Origin: Flavivirga aquimarina
Lineage (GTDB): Bacteria; Bacteroidota; Bacteroidia; Flavobacteriales; Flavobacteriaceae
Assembly: GCF_030540835.1 (NCBI RefSeq)
Contig: NZ_JAUOEK010000155.1
Coordinates: forward strand, 1 to 64,000
DNA: 64,000 bases
Reading direction: 5' to 3'
In this document: positions 9,284 through 18,413 of the stretch, one piece after another
Layout of the letters: each line of letters opens with the position of its first letter
How positions within the stretch are numbered: the stretch's first letter is position 1
Notes under the pieces: generated by a model
What the model was told of the DNA's origin: nothing
Seen by the model: the letters and a program-made list of their open reading frames with translations, nothing else
Database searches by the model: none
Position numbers and translations under genes: made by a program

Positions 9284-10615
9284 TTAAAGTTTTATATCGT
9301 TTCCTTGATAAAATTGTAATAATTGATGGTATAAAATGTTTAAGTATTTAGCCTGTAAATAATTTTGTTGTGCGTTCGTATATGTGTTTTGGCTAATCAC
9401 CAAATCGGTAGTACTTAAACTTCCTAATTCATATTTCTTTTGTGCTAATTGATAGGATTGTTGTGCGGCTTCTTTTGAAGCTTCTGCAGCAATAACTTGT
9501 TCTTGGGCCGACAATGCGTTTTGATATGCGGTTTCTACTTTTTTATAGACCTCTTTTTCTGTGTTTTGTTTTTGTATTTGGGCTTTCTCAATATTAATAG
9601 TAGCAGTTTTTACTGCTGCTTTGGTTTGATTTCTGTTAAAAATTGGAATGCTTAAGGATAAACCTATTCTCTGATTGAAATTAACATCAAACTGATCTGA
9701 AAACGTATTGTTATCAATACTTGTATAACCAGAACCTAAGCCTCCTGTTAAAGTTAAAGCTGGTAAAAAACCACCTTTAGCAATGTCTAATTCTTTCTCG
9801 TTTGCAGAAATATTTAAAATACTCGATTGAATCTCTGGTAAAGAGCTTAAGGCTTTGTTATAAATATCCATTCTATTCAGTTCTAAGTTTATTACATCCA
9901 TGTTTTCATCAATGGTTTCAATTTCTAAATCTTCCATTGGTGATAATTCTAATAATTGTTTTAATTCAATTATATATTGTTGATAATCATTTTTGGCAGC
10001 AATGACATTGTATTTATTAGTTGCTGCTTGACTTTGTGCCTCGGTATAATCGCTTAAAGCAATGGTTTCGGCTTCTAAACGAGCTTTAGCTCTTAACACT
10101 TCCTTTTCTGAAGCAATTAAATTACTTTCGGCAATAACAATACTTTCTTTACTGTATAAGGTTTGTAAATAAGTTTCTAAAAGATTTAGAACTATATTGT
10201 TTTTTTCTACTTCTTCTTGAAATATACTTTGCTTTAATAGTAACCTATTTTGCTTAATCTGATTGTTAATTTGATTCCCTTGAAACAAGGTTACAGAAGT
10301 ATTAAGACCAATATTTGTACTGTGAATTTGATCCGTTACATAATCGCTAGTAATAGGATCAATCGTGTTTCCGTTAGAAAAATTTTGTGAAGCGCTACCA
10401 TACAAATTAGGTAACCTAGACGATTTGGCCTTGCTATAATCTACTTCTGCTATACTTTTATTTAAAGCAGCATCTTTAACCGTAATATTATTTTCTAGAG
10501 CGTACTCAATACAATCTTCTAAAGACCATACTTTAGGCGACTTGTTTGTTAAAGCATCTTGTGCAAAGGAGAATTGCACAAATATAAAGCTTGCAATGAT
10601 TAGATATAGTTTCAT
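9284..10615 (-). CDS. TolC-family outer-membrane efflux protein
   Basis: An outer-membrane channel with a periplasmic helical tunnel. A signal peptide ends near FSFAQ. Two OEP repeats follow, each with the pattern of long amphipathic helices; the second ends in YQLAQKKYELGSLSTTDLV and the typical Q/N-rich YTNAQQNYLQAKY helix. Its 443 residues fit the family. It is the first gene of the six-gene minus-strand efflux/regulation operon, so the main promoter should lie in 10616-10850, sharing the intergenic space with the divergent TetR gene. Confidence 0.92.
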   Translation of the reverse strand: MKLYLIIASFIFVQFSFAQDALTNKSPKVWSLEDCIEYALENNITVKDAALNKSIAEVDYSKAKSSRLPNLYGSASQNFSNGNTIDPITSDYVTDQIHSTNIGLNTSVTLFQGNQINNQIKQNRLLLKQSIFQEEVEKNNIVLNLLETYLQTLYSKESIVIAESNLIASEKEVLRAKARLEAETIALSDYTEAQSQAATNKYNVIAAKNDYQQYIIELKQLLELSPMEDLEIETIDENMDVINLELNRMDIYNKALSSLPEIQSSILNISANEKELDIAKGGFLPALTLTGGLGSGYTSIDNNTFSDQFDVNFNQRIGLSLSIPIFNRNQTKAAVKTATINIEKAQIQKQNTEKEVYKKVETAYQNALSAQEQVIAAEASKEAAQQSYQLAQKKYELGSLSTTDLVISQNTYTNAQQNYLQAKYLNILYHQLLQFYQGNDIKL

Positions 10616-10848
10616 TTTTTTTGAGCGTTTTAAATTATTACTTCAAAGGTGAAACTATATACTAGCTTAATAAAAAGGAATAGACGTTTGAGGCAATTAA
10701 CTATACAAATACTATTAATGTATCGATGAGAATATTTAAATATGAACCATAATAATTTACAGCTTGTATATAAAACATTACACTTCCCTCCTACGTCGTC
10801 TCATAAAAAGTTGAATTATACTTATTAGCAATTTTATGTTTTTCTTAT

Positions 10849-10886
10849 TAATTCAATTACCGAATGATCGTTCGGTAATTGAATTA
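10849..10886. promoter_or_regulatory. TetR operator palindrome upstream of the regulator
   Basis: A 16-bp perfect inverted repeat with a 6-nt centre (TGATCG) and core TTACCGAA...TTCGGTAA. It ends 8 nt before the ATG of the TetR gene, so a bound protein would block its expression. The same core half-site recurs at 11477-11494. It may also affect the divergent efflux operon, whose start is about 240 bp away. Confidence 0.8.
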
Positions 10887-10893
10887 TTGCATC

Positions 10894-11457
10894 ATGAGAC
10901 CACAAAAAGTACAAGATGAAGAGATTATTACAAGCTTAGTCAAATCTTTTCGTTCTCATGGTTATGAAGGATCTAGTCTTGCTGAATTAGCAAAAAGTAC
11001 TGGATTAAAAAAGGCAAGTCTTTATCACAGGTTCCCTAAAGGAAAACATGAAATGGCAGTTGCTGTACTTGATTATATAGAAGAATGGGTTGATGAGCAT
11101 ATTTTAAAATTGTTAATGGATGATGCCAAGCCGCCCGTAGATAGATTAATTAAAGTTTTAGACGAAATTAGAATTTCGTACGACAAAGGAAATGAAACTT
11201 GTATTTTTAGAGCATTGTCTTTAGGACAAAGTTTATCCTTGTTTGATGCACAAATTAAAAAAGGGATGAACACATGGATTATAGCTTTTAAAACCTTGGG
11301 GCTTTCATTTGGTTTTGATGAAGATGAAGCTCAAAAAAAGGCTATGAATACCTTGATTAAAATTCAAGGAAGCCTTATTGTTACAAAGGGCCTGGATGAC
11401 TTAAAAGTATTTGAAAACACATTAAATGATATTAAATCTGATTATCTTAAAACATAA
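10894..11457 (+). CDS. TetR/AcrR-family transcriptional regulator
   Basis: A ligand-responsive repressor. The N-terminal helix-turn-helix (about 10-55) has SFRSHGYEGSSLAELAKSTG and KASLYHRFPKGKHEM, typical of TetR proteins resembling the YxaF/LmrA group. The remaining 130 residues form the ligand-binding helices. I chose the ATG at 10894; the longer TTG frame from 10879 would place the start inside the operator. The hydrolase genes follow after 78 bp and carry their own copy of the operator. Confidence 0.9.
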   Translation: MRPQKVQDEEIITSLVKSFRSHGYEGSSLAELAKSTGLKKASLYHRFPKGKHEMAVAVLDYIEEWVDEHILKLLMDDAKPPVDRLIKVLDEIRISYDKGNETCIFRALSLGQSLSLFDAQIKKGMNTWIIAFKTLGLSFGFDEDEAQKKAMNTLIKIQGSLIVTKGLDDLKVFENTLNDIKSDYLKT

Positions 11458-11476
11458 AAAAATTTACAATATTTAT

Positions 11477-11494
11477 TTACCGAATGGTCGGTAA
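11477..11494. promoter_or_regulatory. Second TetR operator, upstream of the hydrolase genes
   Basis: A 7-bp perfect inverted repeat TTACCGA-ATGG-TCGGTAA located 42 nt before the first hydrolase start. It shares TTACCGAATG with the operator before the TetR gene, so the same protein most likely binds both. The centre is two bases shorter than in the first site. Confidence 0.75.
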
Positions 11495-11535
11495 TAAACT
11501 TTTATAAACACTCAAATTAATTTAAATATAAAACA

Positions 11536-12510
11536 ATGAAAAATTTATTAATAGTACTAATAACAATGACTTTTTTAAGCTCATGTGGAGAAAAAAATAA
11601 GCAAAAAAATATTGTTATTCCAAATCAAACAAAACAACAAACAACAAATACTATTAGCTATAAAACTATTGATATTAACGGAATTAATGTAGCTTATAGA
11701 GAAGCTGGGGATCCTAAAAATAAAACGATTGTATTATTACACGGTTTTCCGTCTTCTTCTCATCAATATAGAAAAGTTTTAAATCAATTATCAGACGAAT
11801 ACCATTTAATTGCTCCTGATTATCCTGGTTTTGGCAATAGTGATTTTCCTAGTTCTGAAACATATAAATATACTTTTGATAATCTGGCTTTAACAATTGA
11901 TGCCTTTTTAGAGAAAAAAGAAATACAATCATATGCCTTGATGATTCAAGATTATGGAGCTCCTATTGGCTTTCGAATTGCAACAAAACATCCTGAAAGA
12001 GTTACAGCTATTATAAACCAAAATGGTAATGCTTATGAAGAAGGTTTAGGTGATGCTTGGGCTGGTGTTAGAGAACTTTGGAAAGATAGAAATAAGAAAA
12101 CAGAGGATGCTTTATTACCAGTTTTTTCTTTAGAAGGATTAAAATGGCAATACACACATGGGGTTAGAAATGAAGAAAATATAAATCCAGACACGTGGCA
12201 CTTAGATTATTTGAGATTATCAAGACCTAATGCGCATATAGTTAACTTAGATTTATTTTATGATTATCAAAATAACATAAAACTATATCCTAAATGGCAA
12301 AAATATTTAAGAGATAACCAACCTCCATTATTAATTGTTTGGGGTAAAAATGATGCTTTTTTTCCTGAAAGTGGTGCAGAAGCTTTTAAAAAAGATGTTA
12401 AAAAAATCGATTATAATATTTATAATACGGGACACTTTGCTTTGGAAGAGGATGGCAATGATATTATTCAAAAAATAAGATTATTTATGAATAAAAATAA
12501 TAATATTTAG
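11536..12510 (+). CDS. Lipoprotein alpha/beta hydrolase (haloalkane dehalogenase/epoxide hydrolase-like)
   Basis: Has a lipoprotein signal with lipobox LSSC (Cys17), so it is anchored in the envelope rather than cytoplasmic as is usual for this family. The oxyanion motif is HGFPSS (about 69). The nucleophile position is Asp139 in MIQDYGAP, as in haloalkane dehalogenases and epoxide hydrolases rather than Ser esterases. The catalytic His is H300 in TGHFALEE, and WGKNDAFFP supplies a candidate acid. A cap domain lies between. The gene sits under the TetR operator at 11477. The true substrate is unknown. Confidence 0.8.
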   Translation: MKNLLIVLITMTFLSSCGEKNKQKNIVIPNQTKQQTTNTISYKTIDINGINVAYREAGDPKNKTIVLLHGFPSSSHQYRKVLNQLSDEYHLIAPDYPGFGNSDFPSSETYKYTFDNLALTIDAFLEKKEIQSYALMIQDYGAPIGFRIATKHPERVTAIINQNGNAYEEGLGDAWAGVRELWKDRNKKTEDALLPVFSLEGLKWQYTHGVRNEENINPDTWHLDYLRLSRPNAHIVNLDLFYDYQNNIKLYPKWQKYLRDNQPPLLIVWGKNDAFFPESGAEAFKKDVKKIDYNIYNTGHFALEEDGNDIIQKIRLFMNKNNNI

Positions 12511-12602
12511 TGTATCAATTATTTTTTAAATATGTGTTTCTCTTCTTTGTTTGCAGCTAAAAATTAAAAAGAACCACATATTTATCTTAATAAATAAAAA
12601 TA

Positions 12603-13565
12603 ATGAAGAAATTATTAATAATTACACAGGTATTATTAGTTATAGTTGGATGTAACAATGATATAAGCAATAAGGAGTATTTTTTACCTCCTCCAACAAC
12701 TTACAACTATAAGGAAATTAACGGAGTTAAATTATTTTATAGAGAAGCAGGCGATTTAAATAAGCCTACAATTGTATTATTGCATGGTTATCCATCTTCA
12801 TCACATAGTTACAGAAACTTAATCCCGATGTTGGCTAATAATTACCATATAATTGCACCAGACAATTTAGGTTCTGGCTATAGCGATCATCCAAATCCTG
12901 ATACTACAAAATATACTTTTGATTTGTTAGCAGCATACACTGAAGACTTATTAGAAACTCTTAATATAGATGATTATATTATGTATATACAAGATTTTGG
13001 TGCGCCTGTAGGTTACCGAATGATGATGAAAAACCCTAAAAGAATAAAAGCTTTAATTGTACAAAATGCAAATGCTTATTTAGATGGTTTGACTCCTAAA
13101 CGACAAGAGTTTTTCAAAAATGCACAACAAGATACATCACAAAAAGAACTTGATTTTTTGTATTCTATTACAAGTAAAGACGTTATTATTAATAAGCAGT
13201 ATTTATTTGATATTGCTCCTGAAAATTATAAAATTCAAAGCCCAGATGCATGGACACACGATCTAAGCTTTTTAGAATCTGAATCTGATAGAAATATTCA
13301 AGTACAATTGTTTCAAGATTATTATACCAATTTACTTTCTTATCCTACTTGGCAAAAAATGTTAAAAGAAACACAACCAAAAACGTTAATTGTTTGGGGT
13401 GCAAAAGATTTAAAATTTAATGCTAATGGAGCCAAGGCTTATTTAAGAGATTTACCAAATGCTGAATTACATTTACTTGATGCTGGTCATTTTGCTGCCG
13501 AAGAAAAAACTAGAGAAGTTGCAGAGCTTATTTTAAAATTTCTTGAAAAGAATAAAATCAAATAA
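12603..13565 (+). CDS. Paralogous lipoprotein alpha/beta hydrolase
   Basis: A clear tandem paralogue of the preceding gene. Lipobox IVGC (Cys17); oxyanion motif HGYPSSSHSYR; nucleophile Asp131 in YIQDFGAP; catalytic His296 in DAGHFAAEE; WGAKDLKF near the acid position. The cap regions differ more than the cores, suggesting the two copies have diverged in substrate. The gap to the first gene is 92 bp, so the pair is probably co-transcribed. It ends about 25 bp before the methyltransferase terminator on the other strand. Confidence 0.8.
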   Translation: MKKLLIITQVLLVIVGCNNDISNKEYFLPPPTTYNYKEINGVKLFYREAGDLNKPTIVLLHGYPSSSHSYRNLIPMLANNYHIIAPDNLGSGYSDHPNPDTTKYTFDLLAAYTEDLLETLNIDDYIMYIQDFGAPVGYRMMMKNPKRIKALIVQNANAYLDGLTPKRQEFFKNAQQDTSQKELDFLYSITSKDVIINKQYLFDIAPENYKIQSPDAWTHDLSFLESESDRNIQVQLFQDYYTNLLSYPTWQKMLKETQPKTLIVWGAKDLKFNANGAKAYLRDLPNAELHLLDAGHFAAEEKTREVAELILKFLEKNKIK

Positions 13566-13590
13566 GACATTGGTAATCTTAAAATCTAGC

Positions 13591-13633
13591 ATAAAAAAAG
13601 CTGAATTCTTTGGGTTTTAACCTAGAATTCAGC
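13591..13633 (-). terminator. Rho-independent terminator of the methyltransferase gene
   Basis: A perfect 10-bp stem GCTGAATTCT/AGAATTCAGC with a 14-nt loop; on the minus strand it is followed by a run of seven U. The stem overlaps the stop codon of the minus-strand gene. In the plus direction there is no U-tract. Confidence 0.85.
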
Positions 13634-14230
13634 ATTGCTTAGTATTCCAAACAATTCATTACCTGCTCTATCTGGAATAGAATTATATGCTTTCTCAAAA
13701 AATATAGTCTTAAAATACGAACTAAAAATCTCTAAATATAATGCTTTCGTTCCTCCAAAAGGGCGTTTTTCCATATCTCCAGTTAAAGGTATATCAAACC
13801 ATAAACCAACCAATTTACCTTTTGGTTTTAGTAAAGACTTTATTTTGCTTGCATAACTAATTCTATTTTCTCTAGTGGGTGGAAATGAACAGAAAAAAGT
13901 TTGTTCTAATACAAGATCGTATTGCCCTTCATGCTCAAAAAAATCTTGGTGCAATATGTTTTCTTTTGGAAAATCAGGATATTTTTTTTGAAAATTCTCT
14001 AATGGAATTAGAGAAATATCCATGATAAATATATTTTTAAAACCTTGTTCGTACAAATAAGCAGCTTCATAAGCATTACCGGCTCCAGGTATTAAAATGG
14101 CACTGTTTTTATTGGTAAGCTGATCTATGTATTCTTTTAAGGGTGTGGAAGGATAACCTATATCCCACCCTGTACTCTCTTCTTTATAACGGTTTGACCA
14201 ATAGCCTTGTGCTTCTTTATTTTTTATCAT
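13622..14230 (-). CDS. TPMT-like S-adenosylmethionine methyltransferase
   Basis: Belongs to the thiopurine S-methyltransferase-type fold. WSNRYKEESTGWDIGYPSTPL (10-30) is the family's N-terminal signature. ILIPGAGNAYEA (about 46) is the SAM-binding motif I, with acidic motif II IMDIS, and EQTFFCSFPP follows. In bacteria such proteins methylate small sulfur, selenium, halide or thiol compounds; the substrate is not evident here. The length (202) is normal. Confidence 0.8.
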   Translation of the reverse strand: MIKNKEAQGYWSNRYKEESTGWDIGYPSTPLKEYIDQLTNKNSAILIPGAGNAYEAAYLYEQGFKNIFIMDISLIPLENFQKKYPDFPKENILHQDFFEHEGQYDLVLEQTFFCSFPPTRENRISYASKIKSLLKPKGKLVGLWFDIPLTGDMEKRPFGGTKALYLEIFSSYFKTIFFEKAYNSIPDRAGNELFGILSNAEF

Positions 14231-14286
14231 CGGCTTATTTTTATAATACGGTCTGAGTTAATAATTTATAGCATTAAAATTAAAAA

Positions 14287-15165
14287 CTACAATTCTACAT
14301 TTGTTCTATAACTACTAGGAGAAACGCCTAAATGCCTTTTAAAATATTTTACAAAATATGAGGCATCATCAAAGCCTACTCGATAGGCAATTTCACTTAT
14401 TTGTAAACTCGTGAATTTTAGCAAACGCTGAGTTTCAAGAATAATACGTTCTGAAATGATTTCAGAAGCTGGTTTACCTACAATTTCTTTTGTTATGTTG
14501 GTTAATGTTTTAGATGATATATTAAGAATAGCTGCATAATTACTCACGGTTAAATTTTTGACATAATTTTCATCCACAAGTTCTTTATATTTCGCAAAAA
14601 GCAGCTCATGATGGTTATTAAATTTAATACGCTTTTTATCTCCTTGATGCATGCGCTCTAAAATAATTAAAAACGATTTTAGAGAAAAACGAATAATATC
14701 TTCGTAACCAAACAGCTGTTTACGTTCCATTTCATTTTCCATTAATTTTATGTAAGATGATGCTATTTCTATTGTTTCTTGTTCAATCACATGGCAAGGG
14801 CTTTCAAGTGAACTAAAGATGTTATATTTTAAAAACATATCCACATCATTGTGCATAAAAAAGCTTTCATTAAAATGAATTAGCCACCCTTCAACATCAA
14901 GGTTATTATCAAAAGCATGTATACTGCCTTTAGAAATAAAAAAAATATTGTTTTTCTTTATATCATAAGTTTTAAAGTCTACAATATGCTTGCCTCCTTC
15001 ATTAAAAAACCAAATGATTTGATAATAACTATGTGAATGAGCTTTGGCAGCTTTTTCTCCACTTTTTTTTCTATATGAATTTAAATTATAAATTTGAAAT
15101 TGAAGCTTTTCAGGATATGCTTTGTGCAAATGGTATTGCTCTATTTTCGAATTATTTTTATCCAT
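14287..15165 (-). CDS. AraC-family transcriptional regulator
   Basis: The N-terminal cupin-like sensing half (about 20-110) contains AHSHSYYQIIWF and the SKGSIHAF turn. The C-terminal double helix-turn-helix (about 195-290) has VSNYAAILNISSKTLTNITKE and the family signature ISEIAYRVGFDDASYFVKYFKRHLGVSPS, here given only in part by position. The start follows a short AT-rich leader. A terminator separates it from the upstream AhpD/SDR pair. It could regulate that pair or the methyltransferase; there is no direct evidence. Confidence 0.88.
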   Translation of the reverse strand: MDKNNSKIEQYHLHKAYPEKLQFQIYNLNSYRKKSGEKAAKAHSHSYYQIIWFFNEGGKHIVDFKTYDIKKNNIFFISKGSIHAFDNNLDVEGWLIHFNESFFMHNDVDMFLKYNIFSSLESPCHVIEQETIEIASSYIKLMENEMERKQLFGYEDIIRFSLKSFLIILERMHQGDKKRIKFNNHHELLFAKYKELVDENYVKNLTVSNYAAILNISSKTLTNITKEIVGKPASEIISERIILETQRLLKFTSLQISEIAYRVGFDDASYFVKYFKRHLGVSPSSYRTNVEL

Positions 15166-15304
15166 TTATATGCTTCTAGTATGTAACACAAGATAAGTCT
15201 TATTTTATAAATAATATGACATTTTATTAATGGGTTTAGCTCTATTTATCTCCTAAATCTATAGCATTTTTAGTAAGCATGCAACCGTTATGCGACGCCT
15301 AATC

Positions 15305-15354
15305 ATTAAAAAAAGTCTCACCCTGATTATCTATAAGATAAGCAGAAGTGAGAC
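15305..15354 (-). terminator. Terminator after the AhpD-like gene
   Basis: GTCTCAC (15315-15321) pairs with GTGAGAC (15348-15354) around a second inner hairpin. A run of seven A on its left gives a U-tract for minus-strand transcripts ending here. Confidence 0.7.
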
Positions 15355-15412
15355 CAAAGCATGTTGAGAGACTAGCAACAACTATAATATTGTTATTGGT
15401 TTTCTTTTTTCA

Positions 15413-15718
15413 TTATTTTTCCATTAAATGGCTTCCGTGTACTACAGCTGCTCCAGCACGTAAAGCTGCTGCTACAAAAGTCGTTTCAGCTAATTCTTCT
15501 TGTGTTGCACCTACTTTTACTGCTTGTTCTTTGTGTATTTCTAAACAATAAGGACATTGTGTAGTAAGCGCTACAGCAACTGCAATTAATTCTTTATATT
15601 TTTTTGGGATAACTCCATTTTCTAATGCAACTAGGTCTAATGCTTGAAACGCTTTCATTGCTTTTTCTGCGTTTTTTCCTAGGGTACCTAATTTCTTTAG
15701 GTTATTCATGTCGTACAT
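15413..15718 (-). CDS. Carboxymuconolactone decarboxylase/AhpD-like protein
   Basis: A short (101-residue) CMD-domain protein of the alkylhydroperoxidase type. The CxxC motif in TQCPYCLEIHKEQA and the following His are conserved as in AhpD-like peroxidases, followed by EELAETTFVAAALRAG. I chose the ATG at 15718, which follows an AAGAAG stretch; a longer frame to 15784 would overlap the end of the SDR gene. The 19-nt gap marks an operon with that gene. Likely role: thiol-dependent detoxification or redox chemistry. Confidence 0.85.
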   Translation of the reverse strand: MYDMNNLKKLGTLGKNAEKAMKAFQALDLVALENGVIPKKYKELIAVAVALTTQCPYCLEIHKEQAVKVGATQEELAETTFVAAALRAGAAVVHGSHLMEK

Positions 15719-15737
15719 AGTTCTTCTTTTTAATGAA

Positions 15738-16487
15738 TTAATTTCTACCAGACATAACTCCCCCATCAGTATCCCAAATGGCACCTGTTACCCATGCCGC
15801 TTGATCTGATAATAAATAAGAAATAGTATTAGCTACATCTTGAGCTTTACCATTACGACCTATTGGATGAAAAGCATGAAAATTTTGTAATCCATCATGT
15901 GCTTCTTGTTTACCACCAAAAACGCTTTCATAAACAGGAGTTTCAACTACTGCTGGAGATACTGCATTGACACGTATTTTATGATCGGCAAGTTCCATTG
16001 CCAAATGTTGTGTTAATGAATGTAACCCTGCTTTTTGCATAGAATATGCACTTGAAGGTGTTGCTTTTACAGCTTGTTTTGCCCACATAGAGCCTACATT
16101 TACAATAGCACCACCATTTGTAGTAACCATTTTCTTTGCAGCAGCTTGTGTAATAAAAAAGAAACCTCTGTTTAAATCTTGATAAGAATCATAATCTGTA
16201 GTCGTATGATCTAAAAATGGTTTAGGCCCAAAAATACCAGAAGCATTTACTAAATAATCTAAATTGTCTAAACTTTCAATTTTTGCATTTAAAGCATCAA
16301 CTTGTTTTGTATCTGTAATATCTACTTGATGTGTGTATAGATTTCCTGAAGCTTCATTTTTAAATGCATCTAATTTTGCATTGTTAGTTCCTACAATATG
16401 TACTTCACAACCTTGTTTAAGTAATGTTTCAGCTGTAGCTTTTCCAATTCCACTACTTCCTCCTATAATTAATGCTCTTTTACTCAT
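15738..16487 (-). CDS. SDR-family NAD(P)-dependent oxidoreductase
   Basis: A classical short-chain dehydrogenase/reductase of 249 residues. The Rossmann motif [12 protein letters not shown] is at 9-20, NASG near 83, catalytic Ser in NVGSMW, and YSMQK (Tyr and Lys about 150-154). PAVVETPVY is the usual cofactor-side loop and the C-terminus has [12 protein letters not shown]. Substrate unknown. It is the first gene of a two-gene operon with the AhpD-like protein. Confidence 0.9.
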   Translation of the reverse strand: MSKRALIIGGSSGIGKATAETLLKQGCEVHIVGTNNAKLDAFKNEASGNLYTHQVDITDTKQVDALNAKIESLDNLDYLVNASGIFGPKPFLDHTTTDYDSYQDLNRGFFFITQAAAKKMVTTNGGAIVNVGSMWAKQAVKATPSSAYSMQKAGLHSLTQHLAMELADHKIRVNAVSPAVVETPVYESVFGGKQEAHDGLQNFHAFHPIGRNGKAQDVANTISYLLSDQAAWVTGAIWDTDGGVMSGRN

Positions 16488-16722
16488 AATCTATTTTTTA
16501 TTAAATGATTTTTTAAAAATTATATTACAAATGTATTGGTAGCTATTATCATTAAATAGTAGAAAAAAGAAAATGAGTGGTATTTTAGAGAAATTAAATG
16601 TTCCTTTTCATCAATGGCTTATAGTAAAAATCAGCTCTTTAATTAATATCGATTCTATTAAATAAAACTTTTGCTAAGTATATTGTTTTGTGAGATATAA
16701 AACCTATTTCAATTTAATTATT

Positions 16723-17595
16723 TTATAATTCTAAAATTGATTTTATTAAATCATTATTTAATATGTCGTTAATAATTTTTGATGACTGTAAAGGGGTTTG
16801 CGCAGGATGACTTTGAAATATTTTTTTATTTAGTTCATCCACTGTATTAGAGAATGTAACCGCTTTACTTTTTGATAACGCTTTAATTTTAGACTTATAC
16901 CTTGTATTAAATTTTAAATTATCTGGGTCTACCTTTCCCTCGTTAATATAGCCTCTTGTTTTTTTTGAACACCTACAGGGATTGTTAACATTAACCAACC
17001 CACATTTATTATTCATCCAATTATACAACTCTTTACGGGCTCTCATTAATTTTATTCTAAAATTACCTGGTGTAATTCCTAAAATTTCTCCTCCAAGATT
17101 ATGCTCCATTTCAAACATTTCGCCTAAAATATAAATCATTCGTTGTTCTTTTGATAAACAAAGTAACATACCCGTAGTACAATTAATTCTAATCTCTTCT
17201 ATAGTATCTTTAAGTTCTTTTTCTTCTTGTTCGTTTAAATTAGAACTAGGCACACTATCAATAGAATTAAAATAGTTTTCAAAACTAACAAACCTTAATT
17301 TAGAACTCTGCTTTTTACTATTTATAAAGTGATTAACCGTAATTCTATATAACCATGTTGTAAATTTACTTTCCCCTTTAAATTTAGACAATGCTGTAAT
17401 TACTTTAATAAAAGCCTCTTGTGTTAAATCTTCGGCATCTTGTATGTTACCCACCATTTTAAGGGCCAAATTATACACAAAAAGTTGATGACGTACAATA
17501 AGCACTTGCAAAGCTTTTTTGTCTCCTTTAACTGATAATTGAACCAATTTAATGTCTTCAAAATCTGTGTAATTATTCGGAAAAAGATTGTTCAT
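16723..17595 (-). CDS. ECF-type RNA polymerase sigma factor with C-terminal extension
   Basis: Region 2 (about 25-92) includes NIQDAEDLTQEAFIKV and FTTWLYRITVNHF. Region 4 (about 140-195) includes LSKEQRMIYILGEMF and ITPGNFRIKLMRARKEL. After region 4 there are about 95 further residues starting with a Cys-containing segment (C198, C207, C209 in CGLVNVNNPCRCSKKTRG) that may bind metal. I see no adjacent anti-sigma gene. The extension suggests built-in control, and that is inference. Confidence 0.88.
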   Translation of the reverse strand: MNNLFPNNYTDFEDIKLVQLSVKGDKKALQVLIVRHQLFVYNLALKMVGNIQDAEDLTQEAFIKVITALSKFKGESKFTTWLYRITVNHFINSKKQSSKLRFVSFENYFNSIDSVPSSNLNEQEEKELKDTIEEIRINCTTGMLLCLSKEQRMIYILGEMFEMEHNLGGEILGITPGNFRIKLMRARKELYNWMNNKCGLVNVNNPCRCSKKTRGYINEGKVDPDNLKFNTRYKSKIKALSKSKAVTFSNTVDELNKKIFQSHPAQTPLQSSKIINDILNNDLIKSILEL

Positions 17596-17610
17596 TGTAA
17601 TTGTAATTTT

Positions 17611-17648
17611 AAAAGTCTCACTTTAATTATATTAAAAATGAGACTTTT
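17611..17648 (-). terminator. Terminator after the second SDR gene
   Basis: Ten-bp perfect arms AAAAGTCTCA/TGAGACTTTT with an 18-nt AT-rich loop, located between the SDR stop and the sigma factor start. The stem ends in U on the minus strand. It would uncouple the sigma factor from the SDR gene. Confidence 0.65.
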
Positions 17649-17663
17649 AATATAAGTAAATAT

Positions 17664-18413
17664 TTATATAGCGTTAATACCGCCGTGTACAGGGATTTCT
17701 TCACCAATAATATATGAAGATTCATCGGAAGCTAAAAACGATACAGCTTTTGCTACCTCTTCTGGATTTCCAAAACGTTTTAATGCTGTTTGTGCTGTAA
17801 TTGCTTCTGCTGCTCCAGAAAGCACATCATCTGGCAAACCTATTTTACCCCAAAATGGTGTTCCAATTGGTCCAGGGCTTACTGCATTTACACGTATTCC
17901 TTGCTCTGCTAATTCTGCCGATGCAACACGTACTAATGATCTTAAAGCTGCTTTACTTGCACTTAATAAACTACTTCCTGCAAATCCTATTTCGTTTAAC
18001 CAAGATGTTGTGATGATTACAGATGCCTTCGGATTTAAGTTTTTAATACTTTTTTGTAATGTAAAGTATGATCCTTTAAAGTTAACATCCATCATGTCAT
18101 CAAAAAACGCTTCATCTGTATCTGCTACAGGAGCTAATTTTCCCTTCCCTACATTAATGAATAAAGTATCAATACCACCAAATTTAGACTTAGTTTCAGA
18201 AAATAAATTATCTAAATCAGCTTGACTTGTAATATCTCCTCTTACTCCATAGCTATTAGAACCTAATTGTTTTACAGCTGCATCTAAAGCTTCTTGTCCT
18301 CTTCCAAAAAGAACAACTTTAGCACCATTATTAATAAATTCTTGAGCTGTTGCTAAACCAATACCACTGGTACCACCTGTAATAACTGCTATTTTTCCTT
18401 CTAATTTTCCCAT
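17664..18413 (-). CDS. SDR-family oxidoreductase
   Basis: A second classical SDR of 249 residues. GGTSGIGLATAQ is the cofactor motif, NVGKG the NAG-like motif, TTSWLNE carries the catalytic Ser region, and the Tyr position is unusual: SSLLSASKAALRS has Ser where YxxxK normally places Tyr. PGPIGTPFW and IIGEEIPVHGG complete the fold. I chose the ATG at 18413; an upstream ATG at 18461 would add 16 residues with no SDR similarity. The missing Tyr means activity should not be taken for granted. Confidence 0.85.
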   Translation of the reverse strand: MGKLEGKIAVITGGTSGIGLATAQEFINNGAKVVLFGRGQEALDAAVKQLGSNSYGVRGDITSQADLDNLFSETKSKFGGIDTLFINVGKGKLAPVADTDEAFFDDMMDVNFKGSYFTLQKSIKNLNPKASVIITTSWLNEIGFAGSSLLSASKAALRSLVRVASAELAEQGIRVNAVSPGPIGTPFWGKIGLPDDVLSGAAEAITAQTALKRFGNPEEVAKAVSFLASDESSYIIGEEIPVHGGINAI

